A stretch of 64,000 bases of DNA from Paracoccus sp. MC1862 (GTDB taxonomy: Bacteria; Pseudomonadota; Alphaproteobacteria; Rhodobacterales; Rhodobacteraceae). The DNA is taken from NCBI RefSeq assembly GCF_016617715.1, contig NZ_CP067225.1, positions 2,858,001-2,922,000 of the forward strand, read 5' to 3'. Numbering within the stretch: position 1 is the stretch's first letter; every line of letters starts with the position of its first letter. Under the pieces are notes generated by a model. It saw only the letters and a program-made list of their open reading frames with translations, was not told where the DNA came from and ran no database searches. Position numbers and translations under genes: made by a program. Of the stretch, positions 55,405 to 64,000 are shown piece after piece.

Positions 55405-56775
55405 ATGTCGCTTTCCGTCCATCTCGCCCGCCTTTCGCTTGCCCTTGCCGCGGCCCTCGCGCTTGCAGGTCCCGCCGCCGCGCAGGATACGGTCTCCCCC
55501 GCGCTTGCCGCGGCCGGTGACGAAGGCCCGCTGCGGATCGAGATCACGGGCGGCCAGGTCGAGCCGATGCCGATCGCCGTCGCCCCCTTCTTCGACGAAG
55601 GGGGCGCGGGTGATCTGGCCGCTCGTATCCAGGCCGTGGTGACGGCCGACCTGACCGGCACCGACCTATTCCGGGAAATCCCGGCCTCGGCCCATGTTGC
55701 CCAGCCCTCGGGCTTTGACGAGCCGGTGGCATACCCTGACTGGCGGGCGGTCAATGCCGAGGCGCTGATCCTCGGCGCCGTGTCCGTCCGGGATGGGCAG
55801 GTGACGGCCAAGTTCCGGCTGTTCGACGTCTTTTCCGGCCAGCCCTTGGGCGACGGGATGCAGTTCGACGCCCCCGAGGCGGGCTGGCGCCGCGTCGCCC
55901 ACAAGGTCGCCGATCAGGTCTATGCCCGGATCACCGGGGAAGGCCCGTATTTCGACAGCCGCGTGACCTTTGTCTCGGAAACCGGCCCCAAGGATGCCCG
56001 GCTCAAGCGCATCGGGATCATGGATTACGACGGCGCGAACCCGATCTGGGTGACGGATGACAGCGCGCTGGTCGTCTCGCCCCGCTTCTCGCCCGACGGT
56101 AGCCAACTGCTTTACACCAGCTTCGGGAACGGGATGCCGCAGGTGATGCTGATGGACGTGGCCACCGTCCAGTCGCGCCCGCTGAAGCAGGAGGCGGGGA
56201 CCATGAGCTTTGCGCCCCGCTTTTCCCCCGACAGCCGCTGGATCGTCTATTCGCGCGAACAGGGCGGCAATACCGACGTCTGGCAGATGGACGTGGCCAC
56301 AGGGGCGGAACGGCCGCTGACGGAGACTTCGGCTATCGAGACCTCGCCCAGCTATTCGCCAGACGGCCGCCGGATCGTCTTCGAAAGCGACCAGTCGGGC
56401 AACCAGCAGATCTATGTCATCCCTGCCGACGGCTCGGGCGAACCGACGCGGATCAGCTTTGGCGACGGCAGCTACGGCACCCCCGCATGGTCGCCCACCG
56501 GCGACCTGATCGCCTTCACCAAGCGCAACGGCGACCGCTTCCATATCGGCGTGATGCGGCCGGACGGGACCGAGGAAAAGCTGTTGACCGAATCCTTTCT
56601 TGACGAGGGTCCGACCTGGGCCCCCAATGGCCGCGTCGTCATGTTCACGCGCCAGACGCCCGGCGGCGACGGCACCTCGCGCCTGCATTCGGTGGACGTG
56701 ACCGGCCGGAATATGCGCCCGCTGTCGATCGAGGGCGCCGCCTCCGACCCCGACTGGGGACCGCTTTTGCCATGA
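55405..56775 (+). CDS. tolB: Tol-Pal system beta-propeller TolB
   Basis: 456 aa periplasmic protein. A signal peptide ends near AAA at 24-26. An alpha/beta domain (to about residue 170) is followed by six propeller blades with recurring SPDGR and FSPDSRWIVYSR motifs. It shuttles between TolA and Pal during division. The stop overlaps the possible upstream start of pal (ATGA). Confidence 0.96.
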   Translation: MSLSVHLARLSLALAAALALAGPAAAQDTVSPALAAAGDEGPLRIEITGGQVEPMPIAVAPFFDEGGAGDLAARIQAVVTADLTGTDLFREIPASAHVAQPSGFDEPVAYPDWRAVNAEALILGAVSVRDGQVTAKFRLFDVFSGQPLGDGMQFDAPEAGWRRVAHKVADQVYARITGEGPYFDSRVTFVSETGPKDARLKRIGIMDYDGANPIWVTDDSALVVSPRFSPDGSQLLYTSFGNGMPQVMLMDVATVQSRPLKQEAGTMSFAPRFSPDSRWIVYSREQGGNTDVWQMDVATGAERPLTETSAIETSPSYSPDGRRIVFESDQSGNQQIYVIPADGSGEPTRISFGDGSYGTPAWSPTGDLIAFTKRNGDRFHIGVMRPDGTEEKLLTESFLDEGPTWAPNGRVVMFTRQTPGGDGTSRLHSVDVTGRNMRPLSIEGAASDPDWGPLLP

Positions 56776-56789
56776 GGAGCTTGCTGCCG

Positions 56790-57302
56790 ATGAACGGCCT
56801 TCGCACCGCTGCCGCCGTGTTCCTGCTTGCGGGTCTGGGCGCCTGCGCCCAGACCCCGCCCATTGCAACGGTGACCGATCCCTACGCAGGCAGCCGCTAT
56901 ACCGGCACGCTGCCCGGCGGCACCCTTCCCGGCGCCAGCGCCGAGGATTTCCGCCGCATTGCCGGCGACACCGTCTGGTTCCCCGAAAACGATGCGGCGC
57001 TGGACGGCCGCGCGCGCGAGACCTTGGTGCGGCAGGCCGGCTGGCTTAAGCAGAACGGCAGCTTCTCGACCGTCATCGAGGGGCACGCGGACGAGCAGGG
57101 GACGCGGGAATACAACCTCGCGCTGGGGGCTCGGCGGGCCAGCGCGGTGCAGGAATACCTGGTCTCGCAGGGCGTGGAACGGGGACGCATCCGCACCAGT
57201 TCCTATGGCAAGGAGCGGCCCTTCGAGATCTGTTCCGATCCCGCCTGTCAGGCCCAGAACCGCCGGACCGTGACCGTTGTCACGCCGAGGGCGGGCGTCT
57301 GA
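56790..57302 (+). CDS. pal: Peptidoglycan-associated lipoprotein Pal
   Basis: 170 aa outer-membrane lipoprotein. The lipobox LGAC lies at the end of the signal (Cys at about residue 19). The OmpA-like domain binds peptidoglycan: VIEGHADEQGTREYNLALGARRA is the diagnostic motif. I choose the ATG at 56790, with GAGGAG about 10 bases upstream; the ATG at 56772, which overlaps the tolB stop, would add six residues. cpoB starts at its last base. Confidence 0.94.
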   Translation: MNGLRTAAAVFLLAGLGACAQTPPIATVTDPYAGSRYTGTLPGGTLPGASAEDFRRIAGDTVWFPENDAALDGRARETLVRQAGWLKQNGSFSTVIEGHADEQGTREYNLALGARRASAVQEYLVSQGVERGRIRTSSYGKERPFEICSDPACQAQNRRTVTVVTPRAGV

Positions 57303-58201
57303 TGCTGCGCTCCCTTTGCTTTGGCGCGGCGCTTGCGCTGACGGCGCCGGTGCCGCTGCTGGCGCAGGATGCGGCTTTCGCGCCTGCGCCCGAGGGCCGC
57401 ACGCTGGCCGATCTCAGGACCGACCTGCGGGCGGTCGCGGCCGAGTTGCGGGCGCTGCGGGCCGAACTGAACGCCTCGGGCGCCGAGGGCTTCCGGGCGG
57501 CGGGCGGCGACAGCGCCATCGACCGCATGAACGCGATGGAGCGTGAGATCACCCGCCTGACCGGCGAGACCGAGCGGCTGAAGCACCGCATCGATGGCGT
57601 CACGCGCGACGGCACCAACCGCATCGGCGATATCGAGTTCCGCCTGTGCGAGATGGAGGAAGGCTGCGACCTAAGCGCCCTAACCACGCCCACCCTGGGC
57701 GAGGTGGATGTTTCCGGCGGGATGCTGCAGCCCGCGCTGGGCGCAGGCGGCCCGGCGGTGGCCCCCGCAGGCAACGCGCCGCTGACAGCGCAGGAACAGG
57801 TGGATCTCGACCGCGCCCGCGCGGCGATGCAGGACGGCGACTTCCTGCGCGCGGCCGATCTTTTCGGACGGTTCGCCGAAAGCCATGCCGGCAGCCCGGC
57901 TGCGACCGAGGCGCGCTATCTTCAGGGCGCGGCGCTGGACAGCGCGAACGATCCCAAGGGCGCGACCGCCGCCTGGCTGCAGGCCTTTGCCGCCGAACCC
58001 GCCGGTCCCCGCGCACCCGACGCGCTGCTGGGGCTGTCGCGGGTATCCGCCGCCGGGCGCCCCGCCTCGGAGGGCTGCGTCTACCTGGGCGAACTGGCGA
58101 ACCGCTTTGCCGGCACGCCGCAGGCGGACGAGGCCGGGCGGCGCATGGTCGCGGCGGGCTGTCGGGCGGATGCCGGAACCGACCCGGCCGATGGCGGCTG
58201 A
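57302..58201 (+). CDS. cpoB: Cell division coordinator CpoB (YbgF)
   Basis: 299 aa periplasmic protein. A signal peptide ends near LLAQ at 19-21. A coiled-coil trimerisation region (residues 34-105, ADLRTDLRAVAAELRALRAEL and ERLKHRIDGV) is followed by TPR repeats (residues 165-285; DRARAAMQDGDFLRAADLFGRF). CpoB links peptidoglycan synthesis with Tol-driven constriction. tilS starts 11 bases before its stop. Confidence 0.93.
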   Translation: MLRSLCFGAALALTAPVPLLAQDAAFAPAPEGRTLADLRTDLRAVAAELRALRAELNASGAEGFRAAGGDSAIDRMNAMEREITRLTGETERLKHRIDGVTRDGTNRIGDIEFRLCEMEEGCDLSALTTPTLGEVDVSGGMLQPALGAGGPAVAPAGNAPLTAQEQVDLDRARAAMQDGDFLRAADLFGRFAESHAGSPAATEARYLQGAALDSANDPKGATAAWLQAFAAEPAGPRAPDALLGLSRVSAAGRPASEGCVYLGELANRFAGTPQADEAGRRMVAAGCRADAGTDPADGG

Positions 58202-59480
58202 GCCGCAGGACCTGGTTTCCGCCGAACTCGACCGGCTGGCCGGCGATCTGCCGGCGCTGGGCATCGCCGTCTCGGGTGGCGGCGATTCGATGGCGCTGCT
58301 GCACATGGCCCATGCTTGGGGGACCGCGCGCGGGGTGCGGATCGAGGCCGCCACCGTCGATCACCGCTTGCGGGCGGAGTCTGCCACTGAGGCCGCCCAT
58401 GTCGCGGCCATGGCGGCGGCGCTTGGGATTCCTCATGCGGTGCTGGCCTGGCGGCATCAGGGGGGGACAGGAAACCTCATGGATGCCGCACGCCGGGCGC
58501 GGTTGTGCCTTCTGGCGAGCTGGGCGCAGGGCCGGGGTCTTCGGGCCGTGGCGCTGGGGCACACGCAGGACGATCAGGCCGAAACGCTGCTGATGCGGCT
58601 GGCGCGCGGCGCCGGCATCGACGGGCTTTCGGCGATGGCCGCCGCCCGCGATCAGGATGGCATCCGCTGGATGCGGCCGATGCTGGGGCTGCGGCGGCAA
58701 GCCCTGCGGGAATGGCTGGCGCAGCGGAACATCGCATGGATTGACGATCCGACTAACGAGGACGCCTCGTATGACCGGGTCCGGGCGCGGCAGGCGATCC
58801 GGGGACTTGATCTGCCGGTCGAGTCCCTCGCGCGGTCCGCCGCGCATCTGGCCGAGGCCCGGGCGGCGCTGGCGGAGGCTGCCCTTGCCGCGGCCGAAGG
58901 CGTCGAGGCGGATCGCGGGACGCTGCGCCTGCCGCGCCGGGCGCTTGCCGCCAGTCCCGAGATCAGCCGCCGGCTGGTCACGGCAGCGCTGCGCTGGGTG
59001 ACGGGTGCCGATTATCCGCCGCGCGGGGAGGATGCCGGTCGGCTGATCGGGACGCTGGCGGCGGGCGGGCAGGGGACACTGGACGGGGTAATCGCGCGGG
59101 TGAAGGGCGAGGCAGTGGAGTTCCTGCGCGAACCTGCAGCCGCGGTGCGAAGCGAGACCGCCCGGCCGGAACCTTGCCCACCCGGTGTTCACGACGAAGG
59201 ACGGGTGCACGGTGTTTCAGCCGGAAGGAACGAGGTGCTCTGGGACCGGCGCTGGCGGCTGACCGGGCTGCCTGATGGGGCTGTCGTGACGGCCGCGACC
59301 GAAGCGTCGCTTGCCGGCCGCGACTGGCGCGCATCGGGTCTGGCCCGCCTTGCGCTGGCGTCCTCGCCTGCCGTCCGCATCGACGGGCGGGTGATCCTGC
59401 CATTGCTCGACCCTTCCCCCGTCAGGGCGATGCCGCTGCGCGGGGTTCAGGATTTCCTCGCAATCCTGCGAGCGCATTGA
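58191..59480 (+). CDS. tilS: tRNA(Ile)-lysidine synthase
   Basis: 429 aa enzyme that converts C34 of the AUA-reading tRNA(Ile2) to lysidine. The PP-loop is VSGGGDSMALLHM; the LGHTQDDQAETLLMRLARG motif and the WIDDPTNEDASYDRVRAR region are conserved. It starts at 58191, overlapping cpoB by 11 bases. Essential in nearly all bacteria. The C-terminal third is poorly conserved, as usual in alphaproteobacteria. Confidence 0.95.
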   Translation: MAAEPQDLVSAELDRLAGDLPALGIAVSGGGDSMALLHMAHAWGTARGVRIEAATVDHRLRAESATEAAHVAAMAAALGIPHAVLAWRHQGGTGNLMDAARRARLCLLASWAQGRGLRAVALGHTQDDQAETLLMRLARGAGIDGLSAMAAARDQDGIRWMRPMLGLRRQALREWLAQRNIAWIDDPTNEDASYDRVRARQAIRGLDLPVESLARSAAHLAEARAALAEAALAAAEGVEADRGTLRLPRRALAASPEISRRLVTAALRWVTGADYPPRGEDAGRLIGTLAAGGQGTLDGVIARVKGEAVEFLREPAAAVRSETARPEPCPPGVHDEGRVHGVSAGRNEVLWDRRWRLTGLPDGAVVTAATEASLAGRDWRASGLARLALASSPAVRIDGRVILPLLDPSPVRAMPLRGVQDFLAILRAH

Positions 59481-59535
59481 TACCCGGGCTCGCAATCCTT
59501 ACTTTCACCCAAAGACTCTCATTCCCGCGGAGGAC

Positions 59536-61434
59536 ATGCCCTTGGGCAACGCGCGCAACCTCGCCTTCTGGGTGGTCCTGTTCCTGATGATCCTGGCGCT
59601 GTTCAACGCCTTCGGCGGCAACAGCGCCCAGATGAACAGCACCCAGATCGCCTATTCGGACTTCATCCAGCGGGTCGAGAACGATCAGGTCTCTGCCGCC
59701 ACCATCGACGGCGAGACCGTCATCATCACCGGCACCGACGGCCGGCGCTATTCGACCGTGCGGCCGATCGGCGAGGATCTGGCCGACCGGCTGATCGACA
59801 AAGGCGTCGAGGTGAAGGTCGAACGCCAGCAGCAGTCGGGCTTCATGTCGCTGCTGGGCGTCTGGCTGCCCTTCATCCTGCTGATCGGCGTCTGGATCTT
59901 CATGATGAACCGGATGCAGGGCGGAGGCAAAGGCGGGGCCATGGGCTTCGGCAAGTCCAAGGCCAAGCTGCTGACCGAAAAGCACGGCCGCGTCACCTTT
60001 GACGACGTGGCGGGCATCGACGAGGCCAAGGAGGAGCTTGAGGAGATCGTCGAGTTCCTGCGCAACCCGCAGAAGTTCTCTCGCTTGGGCGGAAAGATCC
60101 CCAAGGGCGCGTTGCTGGTGGGTCCTCCGGGCACCGGCAAGACCCTGCTTGCCCGCGCCATCGCGGGTGAGGCGGGGGTGCCGTTCTTCACCATCTCGGG
60201 TTCGGACTTCGTCGAGATGTTCGTGGGCGTCGGCGCCAGCCGTGTCCGCGACATGTTCGAGCAGGCGAAGAAATCGGCCCCCTGCATCGTCTTCATCGAC
60301 GAGATCGACGCGGTGGGCCGTGCCCGTGGCGTCGGCATCGGCGGCGGCAACGACGAGCGCGAGCAGACGCTGAACCAGCTTCTGGTGGAAATGGACGGCT
60401 TCGAGGCGAACGAGGGGATCATCATCATCGCCGCCACGAACCGCAAGGACGTGCTGGACCCGGCGCTGCTGCGCCCCGGCCGCTTCGACCGCCAGATCCA
60501 CGTGCCGAACCCGGACATCAAGGGGCGCGAGAAGATCCTGAACGTCCATGCCCGCAAGGTGCCGCAGGGTCCCGACGTGGACCTGCGGATCATCGCGCGC
60601 GGCACGCCGGGCTTTTCCGGCGCCGACCTGATGAACCTCGTGAACGAGGCCGCCCTGATGGCCGCGCGCATCGGGCGGCGGTTCGTCACGATGGAGGATT
60701 TCGAGAATGCCAAGGACAAGGTGATGCTGGGCGTGGAACGCCGCAGCATGGTCCTGACGCCCGAGCAGAAGGAAAAGACCGCCTATCACGAGGCGGGCCA
60801 CGCCGTCGTCGGCCTGTCGCTGCCGAAATGCGATCCGGTCTACAAGGCCACGATCATCCCGCGCGGTGGCGCCCTTGGCATGGTCGTCAGCCTGCCCGAG
60901 GTGGACCGGCTGAACTATCACAAGGACGAGGCCAAGCAGAAGATCACCATGACCATGGCCGGCAAGGCCGCCGAGATCATCAAATATGGCGAGGAAGGCG
61001 TGTCGAACGGCCCGGCGGGTGACATCCAGCAGGCCAGTGCACTGGCCCGCGCGATGGTGATGCGCTGGGGCATGTCCGACAAGGTCGGCGCGGTGGACTA
61101 TGCCGAGGCGCATGAGGGCTATTCGGGCAACACCGGCGGTTTCTCGGTCTCGACCAAGACCAAGGAGCTGATCGAGCAGGAAGTCCGCGATCTGATCGAG
61201 GAGGGCTATCAGGAAGCCTACCGCATCCTGCTGGAAAAGGAGGTCGAGTTCGAGCGCCTCGCCAAGGGCCTCTTGGAATACGAGACCCTGACCGGCGAGG
61301 AGATCGGCAAGGTCATCCGTGGCGAGCAGCTTGGCGGCGACGACGACACGCCGAGTTCCGCGATCCCTGCGGTGCCCGCCGTGCCGCGCATCCCGCCGGC
61401 CAGCGGCGGCCCGGCACCGGTGCCGACTGCCTGA
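59536..61434 (+). CDS. ftsH: ATP-dependent zinc metalloprotease FtsH
   Basis: 632 aa membrane AAA+ protease. Two membrane helices (residues 8-26 and 104-124) flank a periplasmic part. Walker A GPPGTGKT is at 196-203, and the zinc-protease motif HEAGH at 418-422. It degrades misfolded membrane proteins and regulators. It is the usual neighbour of tilS. A Pro/Ala-rich tail ends the protein. Confidence 0.97.
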   Translation: MPLGNARNLAFWVVLFLMILALFNAFGGNSAQMNSTQIAYSDFIQRVENDQVSAATIDGETVIITGTDGRRYSTVRPIGEDLADRLIDKGVEVKVERQQQSGFMSLLGVWLPFILLIGVWIFMMNRMQGGGKGGAMGFGKSKAKLLTEKHGRVTFDDVAGIDEAKEELEEIVEFLRNPQKFSRLGGKIPKGALLVGPPGTGKTLLARAIAGEAGVPFFTISGSDFVEMFVGVGASRVRDMFEQAKKSAPCIVFIDEIDAVGRARGVGIGGGNDEREQTLNQLLVEMDGFEANEGIIIIAATNRKDVLDPALLRPGRFDRQIHVPNPDIKGREKILNVHARKVPQGPDVDLRIIARGTPGFSGADLMNLVNEAALMAARIGRRFVTMEDFENAKDKVMLGVERRSMVLTPEQKEKTAYHEAGHAVVGLSLPKCDPVYKATIIPRGGALGMVVSLPEVDRLNYHKDEAKQKITMTMAGKAAEIIKYGEEGVSNGPAGDIQQASALARAMVMRWGMSDKVGAVDYAEAHEGYSGNTGGFSVSTKTKELIEQEVRDLIEEGYQEAYRILLEKEVEFERLAKGLLEYETLTGEEIGKVIRGEQLGGDDDTPSSAIPAVPAVPRIPPASGGPAPVPTA

Positions 61435-61443
61435 CCCTGCGAG

Positions 61444-61471
61444 AACCCCGGCCCTTCGGTCGGGGTTTTCC
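61444..61471. terminator. Terminator after ftsH, shared
   Basis: Hairpin AACCCCG (61444-61450) and CGGGGTT (61461-61467) around a CTTCGG tetraloop-like core, then TTCCATTT. It lies between converging genes and probably serves both. Confidence 0.75.
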
Positions 61472-61474
61472 ATT

Positions 61475-62671
61475 TCAGGGCTTGATGCCGACGAAGAAGT
61501 CGCGCTTCAGCCCGTTCCAGCCCGCGCCATAAGTCATGATCTCGGCAAATCCGCCATGTTCGCGCATCTGCGCCAGGCACCAGTCGCGGTCGATCCGCAA
61601 GGGCAGCCGGGCGCGGTAATGCGCCTCGTCGGTATAGCCCATCTCGAAGAAGAACAGCTTGCGGGCCTTGGCCATCAGCGCCCGCAGCGAGCGGTGGACG
61701 GCCTCCGTGTCGTGCTTTTCGTAAAGCCATTGGTAGACGCTGAAGGTCGAGGCGACGTCATGTTCCGGCATCATGTCCGGGACCCAGGCCAGCGCGTCTC
61801 TGACCTGCAGGTCGAGGTGGCGGTTATAGATATAGCTGTCCGCGACCCGGCCCATGTGGATGTCGTTCCTGGCCACGTCGATCCCCGAGGCCCGCAGGCC
61901 GAGGTCCGCCATGCGCTTGCAGAAGAAGCCGCTGTTGCAGCCGATGTCGATATAGGACTTCTGCCCTGCGTCCTGTAGGTCGAGGTGCCGGGCCACGAAC
62001 TCGGCCATGATCCCGGCGCGGATGGCGCTGTCGGCCCGGATCGGATTGAGGCCGGCGAACTCGGGGAAATCGGCGTCGATGGGCTGGTAGATCTCGGGCG
62101 TGCCTGGGCTGGGGGCGGTGGCCACCAGCCGGTCGCGCAGGTGGGTGCGGGCCATCGCCTGCAGCCGTTCCGCGCACCCCTCGCAGACGGAAATCGTCCC
62201 GTCCCCGCCGGGCAGCCGGATCGTCACCGTGGCGTCCCCGTCAGCCATCAGGTCGCAGAGCTTGCGGATGCTCTGGATGTCCGCGCCTGCCTCGCGCAGC
62301 CGGTCCAGCTGCGCCGCCGAGGGGGTCGAGACGATGACCACATGGCCCTTGCCCGACAACGCAATCCAGTCCTCGGCAAAATCCTTGCCGAAGCGCTGCG
62401 CCTCGTCGAAAACGAAGGTCGAGGGGGCGGTCCCCTTGGCGCTGATGAAGGCCCGGATCTCGGCGGCATGGCCCTTGAAATCCACCCGCGCCTTGCGCCC
62501 GCTGCGGGCGTTGATGATGTCGTATTTTTCCAGCGCCGGCCGCACCGTCCCGCCGTCCAGCGTGGCGATCAGGAATGACCTTTGCCTGTGTTCGCGCAGG
62601 TCGGTGACGATGCGGATGACCTCGGTCGTCTTTCCGGCGCCCGCCGCCCCCGTAAGCACTGTCAGCGTCAT
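61475..62671 (-). CDS. P-loop (thymidine-kinase-like)/methyltransferase fusion
   Basis: 398 aa two-domain protein. Residues 1-175 have a P-loop GAAGAGKTT (8-16), a Walker B FVFDEAQRF (86-94) and a late CxxC (163-166), an order like that of thymidine kinases, where DEAQFF and a zinc site follow the P-loop; substrate specificity is not shown. Residues 220-398 have a class I SAM-dependent methyltransferase fold with motif I YIDIGCNSGFF (240-250) and the acidic GIDVARNDIHMG. Both sets of motifs look intact. No partner gene is in the same direction. The ATG at 62671 is chosen; a longer frame upstream would overlap the divergent promoter. The combined reaction is unknown. Confidence 0.8.
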   Translation of the reverse strand: MTLTVLTGAAGAGKTTEVIRIVTDLREHRQRSFLIATLDGGTVRPALEKYDIINARSGRKARVDFKGHAAEIRAFISAKGTAPSTFVFDEAQRFGKDFAEDWIALSGKGHVVIVSTPSAAQLDRLREAGADIQSIRKLCDLMADGDATVTIRLPGGDGTISVCEGCAERLQAMARTHLRDRLVATAPSPGTPEIYQPIDADFPEFAGLNPIRADSAIRAGIMAEFVARHLDLQDAGQKSYIDIGCNSGFFCKRMADLGLRASGIDVARNDIHMGRVADSYIYNRHLDLQVRDALAWVPDMMPEHDVASTFSVYQWLYEKHDTEAVHRSLRALMAKARKLFFFEMGYTDEAHYRARLPLRIDRDWCLAQMREHGGFAEIMTYGAGWNGLKRDFFVGIKP

Positions 62672-62773
62672 GATTCTGTCATCCGGTCCTGTTGATCGGA
62701 CGGAAACTGACGCTTTTCCGTCATGATGCAAGGGAGGAACCTGCCGGCCTTGCGCCGGCCCAGTGTTGGGGGC
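62672..62773. promoter_or_regulatory. Divergent region fusion gene / chorismate mutase
   Basis: 102 bases between the two starts. It should hold both promoters, but no clear boxes or operator were found. Confidence 0.35.
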
Positions 62774-63094
62774 ATGACGCGGCCCATGAGTGATGACCTG
62801 ACGCAACTGCGCGACATGACCGCCCTGCGGGCCGCCATCGACGCGCTTGACCTCGACCTCGCGCGGCTGCTTGCCCGCCGCTCGCGCCTGATCGACCGCG
62901 CGGCCGAGATCAAGGCCGGCGCGGGCCTGCCCGCCCGCATCGACGAGCGGGTCGAGGAAGTGGCCGAGAAGGCCCGCCGCAACGCCGCGGCCACGGGCTA
63001 CGACCCCGATCTGGCCGAGGCTCTGTGGCGCCTAATGATGGAACATTTCATCGCCCAGGAAGCCCGCCAACTGGGAGAAGCCGATGACGGCTGA
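62774..63094 (+). CDS. Chorismate mutase, AroQ class
   Basis: 106 aa all-helical enzyme that converts chorismate to prephenate for Phe and Tyr synthesis. Conserved residues: [31 protein letters not shown], with Arg, Lys and Asp/Glu of the active site, and the [10 protein letters not shown] region. It starts at ATG 62774 behind TTGGGGG; the ATG at 62786 is a good alternative. The stop overlaps folD by 11 bases. A related role in salicylate-type synthesis (isochorismate pyruvate lyase) is possible but less likely. Confidence 0.88.
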   Translation: MTRPMSDDLTQLRDMTALRAAIDALDLDLARLLARRSRLIDRAAEIKAGAGLPARIDERVEEVAEKARRNAAATGYDPDLAEALWRLMMEHFIAQEARQLGEADDG

Positions 63095-63962
63095 CCTGAT
63101 CGACGGCAAGGCCACTGCCGCCGCCCTGCGCAGGCGCGTGGCCGAAGGGGTCGCCGCGCTGAAGGCCTGCCATGGCATCACGCCGGGCCTTGCCGTGGTG
63201 CTGGTGGGCGAGGACCCCGCCTCTGCGGTCTATGTCCGCAGCAAAGGCAAGGCGACGGTCGAAGCCGGGATGGAAAGCTTCCAGCACCGCCTGCCCGTGG
63301 ATGCCTCGCAGCAGGACCTGCTGGCGCTGATCGCGCGGCTGAATGGCGATCCGGCGGTGAACGGCATCCTCGTGCAGCTTCCCTTGCCGAAGCACATGGA
63401 CGAGGCGGCGGTCATCAATGCCATCGCGCCGGAAAAGGACGTGGACGGATTCACCGTGCTGAACGCCGGGCGGCTGGCCACCGGGCAGAAGGCGATGGTG
63501 CCCTGCACGCCGCTGGGCTGCCTGATGCTGCTGCGGGACCGGCTCGGCTCGCTCGTGGGCAGGGAGGCGCTGGTGATCGGGCGGTCGAACATCGTCGGCA
63601 AACCGATGGCGCAGCTTCTTCTGGCCGACAGCGCAACCGTGACCGTGGCCCATTCGCGGACCCGCGATCTGCCGGACCTGTGCCGCCGCGCCGAGATCGT
63701 CGTGGCTGCCGTGGGCCGGGCGCGCTTTGTGCAGGGCGACTGGATCAGGCCGGGCGCGACCGTGATCGACGTCGGCATCAACCGGACCGATGACGGGCTG
63801 GTCGGCGACGTGGACTTCGAGGCCGCGCGTCACGTGGCGGGCGCGATCACCCCGGTTCCGGGCGGCGTCGGCCCCATGACCATCGCCTGCCTGCTGGCGA
63901 ACACGCTGACCGCCACGGCGCGGGTGAACGGGCTGCCGGAACCCGAGGGGCTGACGCCCTGA
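63084..63962 (+). CDS. folD: FolD, methylene-THF dehydrogenase/cyclohydrolase
   Basis: 292 aa bifunctional enzyme that oxidises 5,10-methylene-THF to methenyl-THF and hydrolyses it to 10-formyl-THF. The start [18 protein letters not shown], the catalytic VYVRSKGKA (active-site Lys), QLPLPKHM and the NADP-binding [16 protein letters not shown] are seen, as is [15 protein letters not shown] at the end. It provides C1 units and could serve formaldehyde-derived carbon in this methylotroph. It overlaps the chorismate mutase gene by 11 bases. Confidence 0.97.
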   Translation: MTADLIDGKATAAALRRRVAEGVAALKACHGITPGLAVVLVGEDPASAVYVRSKGKATVEAGMESFQHRLPVDASQQDLLALIARLNGDPAVNGILVQLPLPKHMDEAAVINAIAPEKDVDGFTVLNAGRLATGQKAMVPCTPLGCLMLLRDRLGSLVGREALVIGRSNIVGKPMAQLLLADSATVTVAHSRTRDLPDLCRRAEIVVAAVGRARFVQGDWIRPGATVIDVGINRTDDGLVGDVDFEAARHVAGAITPVPGGVGPMTIACLLANTLTATARVNGLPEPEGLTP

Positions 63963-64000
63963 TCCCCCGCCCCGTCAGGATTCTGGCTGCTTCTTGACGC

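Overview
The window reads as chromosomal DNA of a GC-rich alphaproteobacterium of the Paracoccus/Rhodobacteraceae type. Evidence for this: a complete methylamine-utilisation cluster in the gene order described for Paracoccus denitrificans (mauFBEDACJGMN); a malyl-CoA lyase of the ethylmalonyl-CoA pathway; an Aap/Bzt-type amino-acid permease; a phosphatidylcholine synthase; a DUF2849-cysI-cysH sulfite reduction operon; and an alphaproteobacterial rplO-secY-adk-rpsM-rpsK-rpoA-rplQ ribosomal block. Genes are tightly packed, with many ATGA or 8-bp overlaps. I see no tRNA, rRNA, insertion sequence, prophage or CRISPR array.

Layout. 15-9319 (minus strand): the mau operon and a LysR-type regulator; this makes periplasmic methylamine dehydrogenase (MauA/MauB, with tryptophan tryptophylquinone cofactor), its electron acceptor amicyanin (MauC) and the maturation factors (MauD, E, F, G), so the cell should oxidise methylamine. 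9521-14854 (plus): the distal part of the spc/alpha ribosomal operons, which starts abruptly at rplO. 15074-16349: a luxR-luxI quorum-sensing pair. 16407-20553: rarA, crcB, rluC, a HAD phosphatase and an ATP12-family gene; the last four are tightly linked. 20684-25337: aapJQMP amino-acid ABC transporter, followed by an RTX-repeat protein. 26337-28319: a divergent D-amino-acid transaminase-like gene and mcl1. 28430-33971 (minus): a zinc-ribbon protein, then an operon of an MFS protein, two oligopeptide-type permeases and a double ABC ATPase. 34100-38060: a lone creatinase-N-like fragment, glsB, an L,D-transpeptidase, a Lys/Ala-rich protein and a lytic transglycosylase. 38163-40919 (minus): an orphan peptide-type solute-binding protein, pcs and an Lrp/AsnC regulator. 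41040-45157: the sulfite/APS reduction operon with a ferredoxin reductase. 45246-51912: a DUF4142 protein, topA, an MliC-like protein, the 3-oxoacid CoA-transferase pair and two poorly characterised genes. 52032-61434: ybgC-tolQRAB-pal-cpoB-tilS-ftsH, the outer-membrane constriction machinery followed by two housekeeping genes. 61475-63962: a P-loop/methyltransferase fusion on the minus strand, then chorismate mutase and folD on the plus strand.

Most interesting points: a thymidine-kinase-like P-loop domain fused to a methyltransferase (61475-62671); an in-frame CysH-DUF934 fusion that keeps a convincing internal ribosome-binding site (43016-44260); the mau cluster lying directly against rplO, splitting the usual ribosomal operon; a 51-bp perfect palindrome after topA (48754-48804); paired identical-core hairpins at 38067-38150; and repeats plus competing hairpins in the rpoA-rplQ leader. 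Nothing here can be proven to be a wholly new system from sequence alone; the P-loop/methyltransferase fusion is the best candidate for undescribed biochemistry.
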